From positions 1 through 15,443 of the forward strand of contig JAZQAG010000015.1 of assembly GCA_045545095.1 (NCBI GenBank): a DNA stretch of 15,443 nucleotides, written 5' to 3'. The translations under genes and the position numbers were made by a program. Shown here piece after piece: positions 13,866-15,443 of the stretch. The notes beneath the pieces were generated by a model. It saw only the letters and a list, made by a program, of their open reading frames with translations, was not told the origin of the DNA and ran no database searches. Source of the stretch: Phocaeicola_A sp045545095 (GTDB taxonomy: Bacteria; Bacteroidota; Bacteroidia; Bacteroidales; Bacteroidaceae). How positions within the stretch are numbered: position 1 is the stretch's first letter; every line of letters starts with the position of its first letter.

Positions 13866-15173
13866 TCACATATCATCCAAACTCATTCCCACATACTCGG
13901 CCTTGAAGCGCTTTTGTTTTTGTAGGATGGTTTGCGACTTCTCTTGCAATGTGTGGAGATTGATTCGCTTGGCATTCCGTTTGCATTCCCCGATGATGAG
14001 GATGTGGTCAACTTCATTTACGGCAATGAGGTCGATTTCATTCAAATTGTTTTTCTCCCAATAGTTGGTGACAATATTATAGAACCCCGTCTCGCGGTAT
14101 TTCTGTCGGAAGTAACGTTCAAGGATTTTCCCGGAGAAAGTTTCATAGTCGGCCAACACCTTTTCTTGCACATATTCGAGATTGCCGATTTCTATGGCAC
14201 TACGGTATTTATAAATGAAACGGAACCAGAATGTCAGGAAGTTGTCTTTCAGTTCATACTTCAGGTTACGGCTCCCTTCGGGCTGAAGGTAAGGGCGAAG
14301 CCGCTTGATGAGGTCGTATGATTTTTCCAATTTGTCCAGATGTCCTCCGCACTCTATGCCTGTATAGTTGGTGATTTCTCCTCTACTGGTTTCACCACTG
14401 GCTATAGCCGCAAGGATAGAGAAGTAATTCCCATATTCTTTGCCAAACTCATCGGAAAGCATGTCGCGTCCCTCTTCGAGGAAATAGGAACCGTAACTGA
14501 AAACGGTCTGTATGATAGTTTCTTTGGTAAAAGCATGATGCATAATCAATTGTTCAACATACTTGGCCACCCCTCCCGTCACCATGTAGAAAGTCAGGAG
14601 GTCGTCGGGCATGTACTCGGGATGATGTTCGCGCATGATTTCCTTCAATGTGTCCAAAGTAAAAGGTTGCAGGCGGATGCGGTGTGTGGCACGTCCGTAG
14701 AGAGGTTCTTTCCTGTCGTCGAAGATTTTGGTCATCATAGAGTAGAGTGAACCGCAAAGGACTAAATTCATCTGGCTTTCATCCTTATGGTTGTCCCACA
14801 GATGTTGCATATCGCTGAAGAAGGAGGCATTCACGGTGCTGAAATTCTGAAATTCGTCAAACACCAACGTGAAATTCTTTTGCTTGGAAATATTCATCAG
14901 ACTGGAGAAAAGAGCACTCATGGAGGTGAATGTTCCTAATTCATCGCCCAACACATTTTTTACTATTTCCGTCAGTTCGCGGCATAGCAATGCTTCACTT
15001 TTTCGCCCTACAAAGAAGTATATCAATGGCAGGCGTTTGAAAGCGTGACGGATAAGGGTGGTTTTGCCTATCCGCCTCCGTCCTGTGATGACGGTCATTT
15101 GTGCATATTCGGCAGACATATTTTCGATGCTCTGCAAAGTCTGCGTCTCTTTTTCTCTGTTGTAGAATCTCAT
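13866..15173 (-). CDS. AAA+ ATPase with C-terminal DUF234 nuclease-like domain
   Basis: A 435-residue protein. The N-terminal P-loop ATPase domain (about 1-220) has Walker A GRRRIGKTT (31-39) and Walker B LVFDEFQNF (D106, E107). A helical winged-helix-like part (about 220-310) follows. The C-terminal DUF234 domain carries the PD-(D/E)xK-like set NEIDLIAV and IIGECKRN, so a nuclease fold is plausible. Proteins of this type are common in archaea and Bacteroides and often occur as many paralogues; their function is not established, and roles in DNA repair, mobile-element biology or defence are guesses. The ATG at 15173 is preferred over an upstream TTG at 15179. It is a single gene with its own promoter and terminator hairpin. 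Confidence 0.88.
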   Translation of the reverse strand: MRFYNREKETQTLQSIENMSAEYAQMTVITGRRRIGKTTLIRHAFKRLPLIYFFVGRKSEALLCRELTEIVKNVLGDELGTFTSMSALFSSLMNISKQKNFTLVFDEFQNFSTVNASFFSDMQHLWDNHKDESQMNLVLCGSLYSMMTKIFDDRKEPLYGRATHRIRLQPFTLDTLKEIMREHHPEYMPDDLLTFYMVTGGVAKYVEQLIMHHAFTKETIIQTVFSYGSYFLEEGRDMLSDEFGKEYGNYFSILAAIASGETSRGEITNYTGIECGGHLDKLEKSYDLIKRLRPYLQPEGSRNLKYELKDNFLTFWFRFIYKYRSAIEIGNLEYVQEKVLADYETFSGKILERYFRQKYRETGFYNIVTNYWEKNNLNEIDLIAVNEVDHILIIGECKRNAKRINLHTLQEKSQTILQKQKRFKAEYVGMSLDDM

Positions 15174-15189
15174 AATCAATGAATTTTGT

Positions 15190-15224
15190 TTTGCAACACA
15201 CGTTACTGTAACCGTGGTTGCAAA
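15190..15224. promoter_or_regulatory. 35-bp palindrome overlapping the ATPase promoter
   Basis: The outer arms TTTGCAAC (15190-15197) and GTTGCAAA (15217-15224) match perfectly, the inner arms GTTAC and GTAAC (15202-15206 and 15208-15212/13) continue the symmetry around T15207; 13 of 17 paired positions agree. The right arm runs into the -7 box (15221-15228) and the rest spans the expected transcription start, the classic place for a repressor site. It could instead fold as a hairpin in the leader RNA. Confidence 0.55.
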
Positions 15225-15252
15225 AATATGGGTTTAATTTGGAATAGCCAAA
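15221..15252 (-). promoter_or_regulatory. Promoter of the ATPase gene
   Basis: On the minus strand TTTG (15249-15252) is followed after exactly 20 bp by TATTTTTG (15221-15228), a full Bacteroides -33/-7 match. The start codon follows about 48 bases later. Confidence 0.75.
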
Positions 15253-15288
15253 TGGCAGGCAGAGTATTTTGTTTTTTATGTTATTTTT

Positions 15289-15322
15289 TTTGCTCTCCTT
15301 TACATCTTTTTCCGCAATTTTG
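15289..15322 (+). promoter_or_regulatory. Possible promoter of the window-end gene
   Basis: TTTG (15289-15292) and CAATTTTG (15315-15322) are 22 bp apart, close to the Bacteroides pattern but with C for T in the -7 box and slightly long spacing. The start codon is 37 bases downstream. Confidence 0.35.
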
Positions 15323-15358
15323 CATCTTTAAGATGAAACCAAATTGAATGAACAACAA

Positions 15359-15443
15359 ATGAAAACATCAGTCAAAACATTTTCTATTTTCTCCCTTCTT
15401 TTGGCAAGTTTATCGGGAGAAGTGCAAGGGCAACAAACAGGGC
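15359..15443 (+). CDS. Start of a secreted protein, cut by the window end
   Basis: Only 28 codons are visible. They begin MKTSVKTFSIFSLLLASLSG and continue EVQGQQ, a typical signal peptide (basic n-region, hydrophobic core, likely cleavage near VQG or GQ-Q). It is divergent from the ATPase gene, with 185 bases between start codons. The mature protein is not in the window, so no function can be assigned. An upstream ATG at 15347 opens only a four-codon frame and is not the start. Confidence 0.65.
   Translation, partial: MKTSVKTFSIFSLLLASLSGEVQGQQTG

Overview
The window looks like Bacteroides or a close Bacteroidales relative. Several genes are preceded by the Bacteroidetes sigma-factor promoter type (-7 TAnnTTTG, in the best cases with a -33 TTTG/TTG 20 bp upstream). 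The gene content is also typical: an UpxY-type antiterminator, PL11 rhamnogalacturonan lyase with a SGNH acetylesterase, a GH3-family protein and a DUF234 ATPase. The composition is moderately AT-rich, and the calls rest on reading protein motifs without database searches.

Layout. (1) 1-711: an UpxY/NusG-like antiterminator that runs into the 3' end of a convergent tRNA-Gln(TTG), so no capsule operon follows it here. (2) 751-2393: tRNA-Gln with promoter and terminator, a large inverted repeat, then tyrS, all on the minus strand. (3) 2414-4456: a plus-strand run of a membrane zincin (DUF3267), a Cys-rich DUF1847 protein that overlaps it, and an AlkD-like DNA glycosylase. (4) 4457-8847: a minus-strand three-gene unit of GH3-family adenylating protein, large Ig-like lipoprotein and DUF3108 secreted protein. 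(5) 8952-9962: a phosphofructokinase of the G104/K124 type. (6) 9972-13364: a minus-strand pair of PL11 rhamnogalacturonan lyase and sialate-O-acetylesterase-like SGNH esterase, a compact pectin (RG-I) module. (7) 13308-13865: a 558-bp stretch without a convincing gene, holding degenerate 22-bp tandem repeats, a 22-bp inverted-repeat cluster and further hairpins. (8) 13866-15252: an AAA+ ATPase with C-terminal DUF234 nuclease-like domain, whose promoter lies partly under a 35-bp palindrome. (9) 15359-end: the first codons of a divergent secreted protein.

How they fit together: most genes are housekeeping or envelope functions. The RG-I pair would export a lyase and a deacetylase acting on pectin, but no SusC/SusD or regulator is visible. 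No CRISPR array, insertion sequence, rRNA or clear phage module is seen. The parts most worth a second look are the orphan antiterminator at the tRNA, the repeat-rich gap at 13.49-13.83 kb and the palindromic ATPase promoter.
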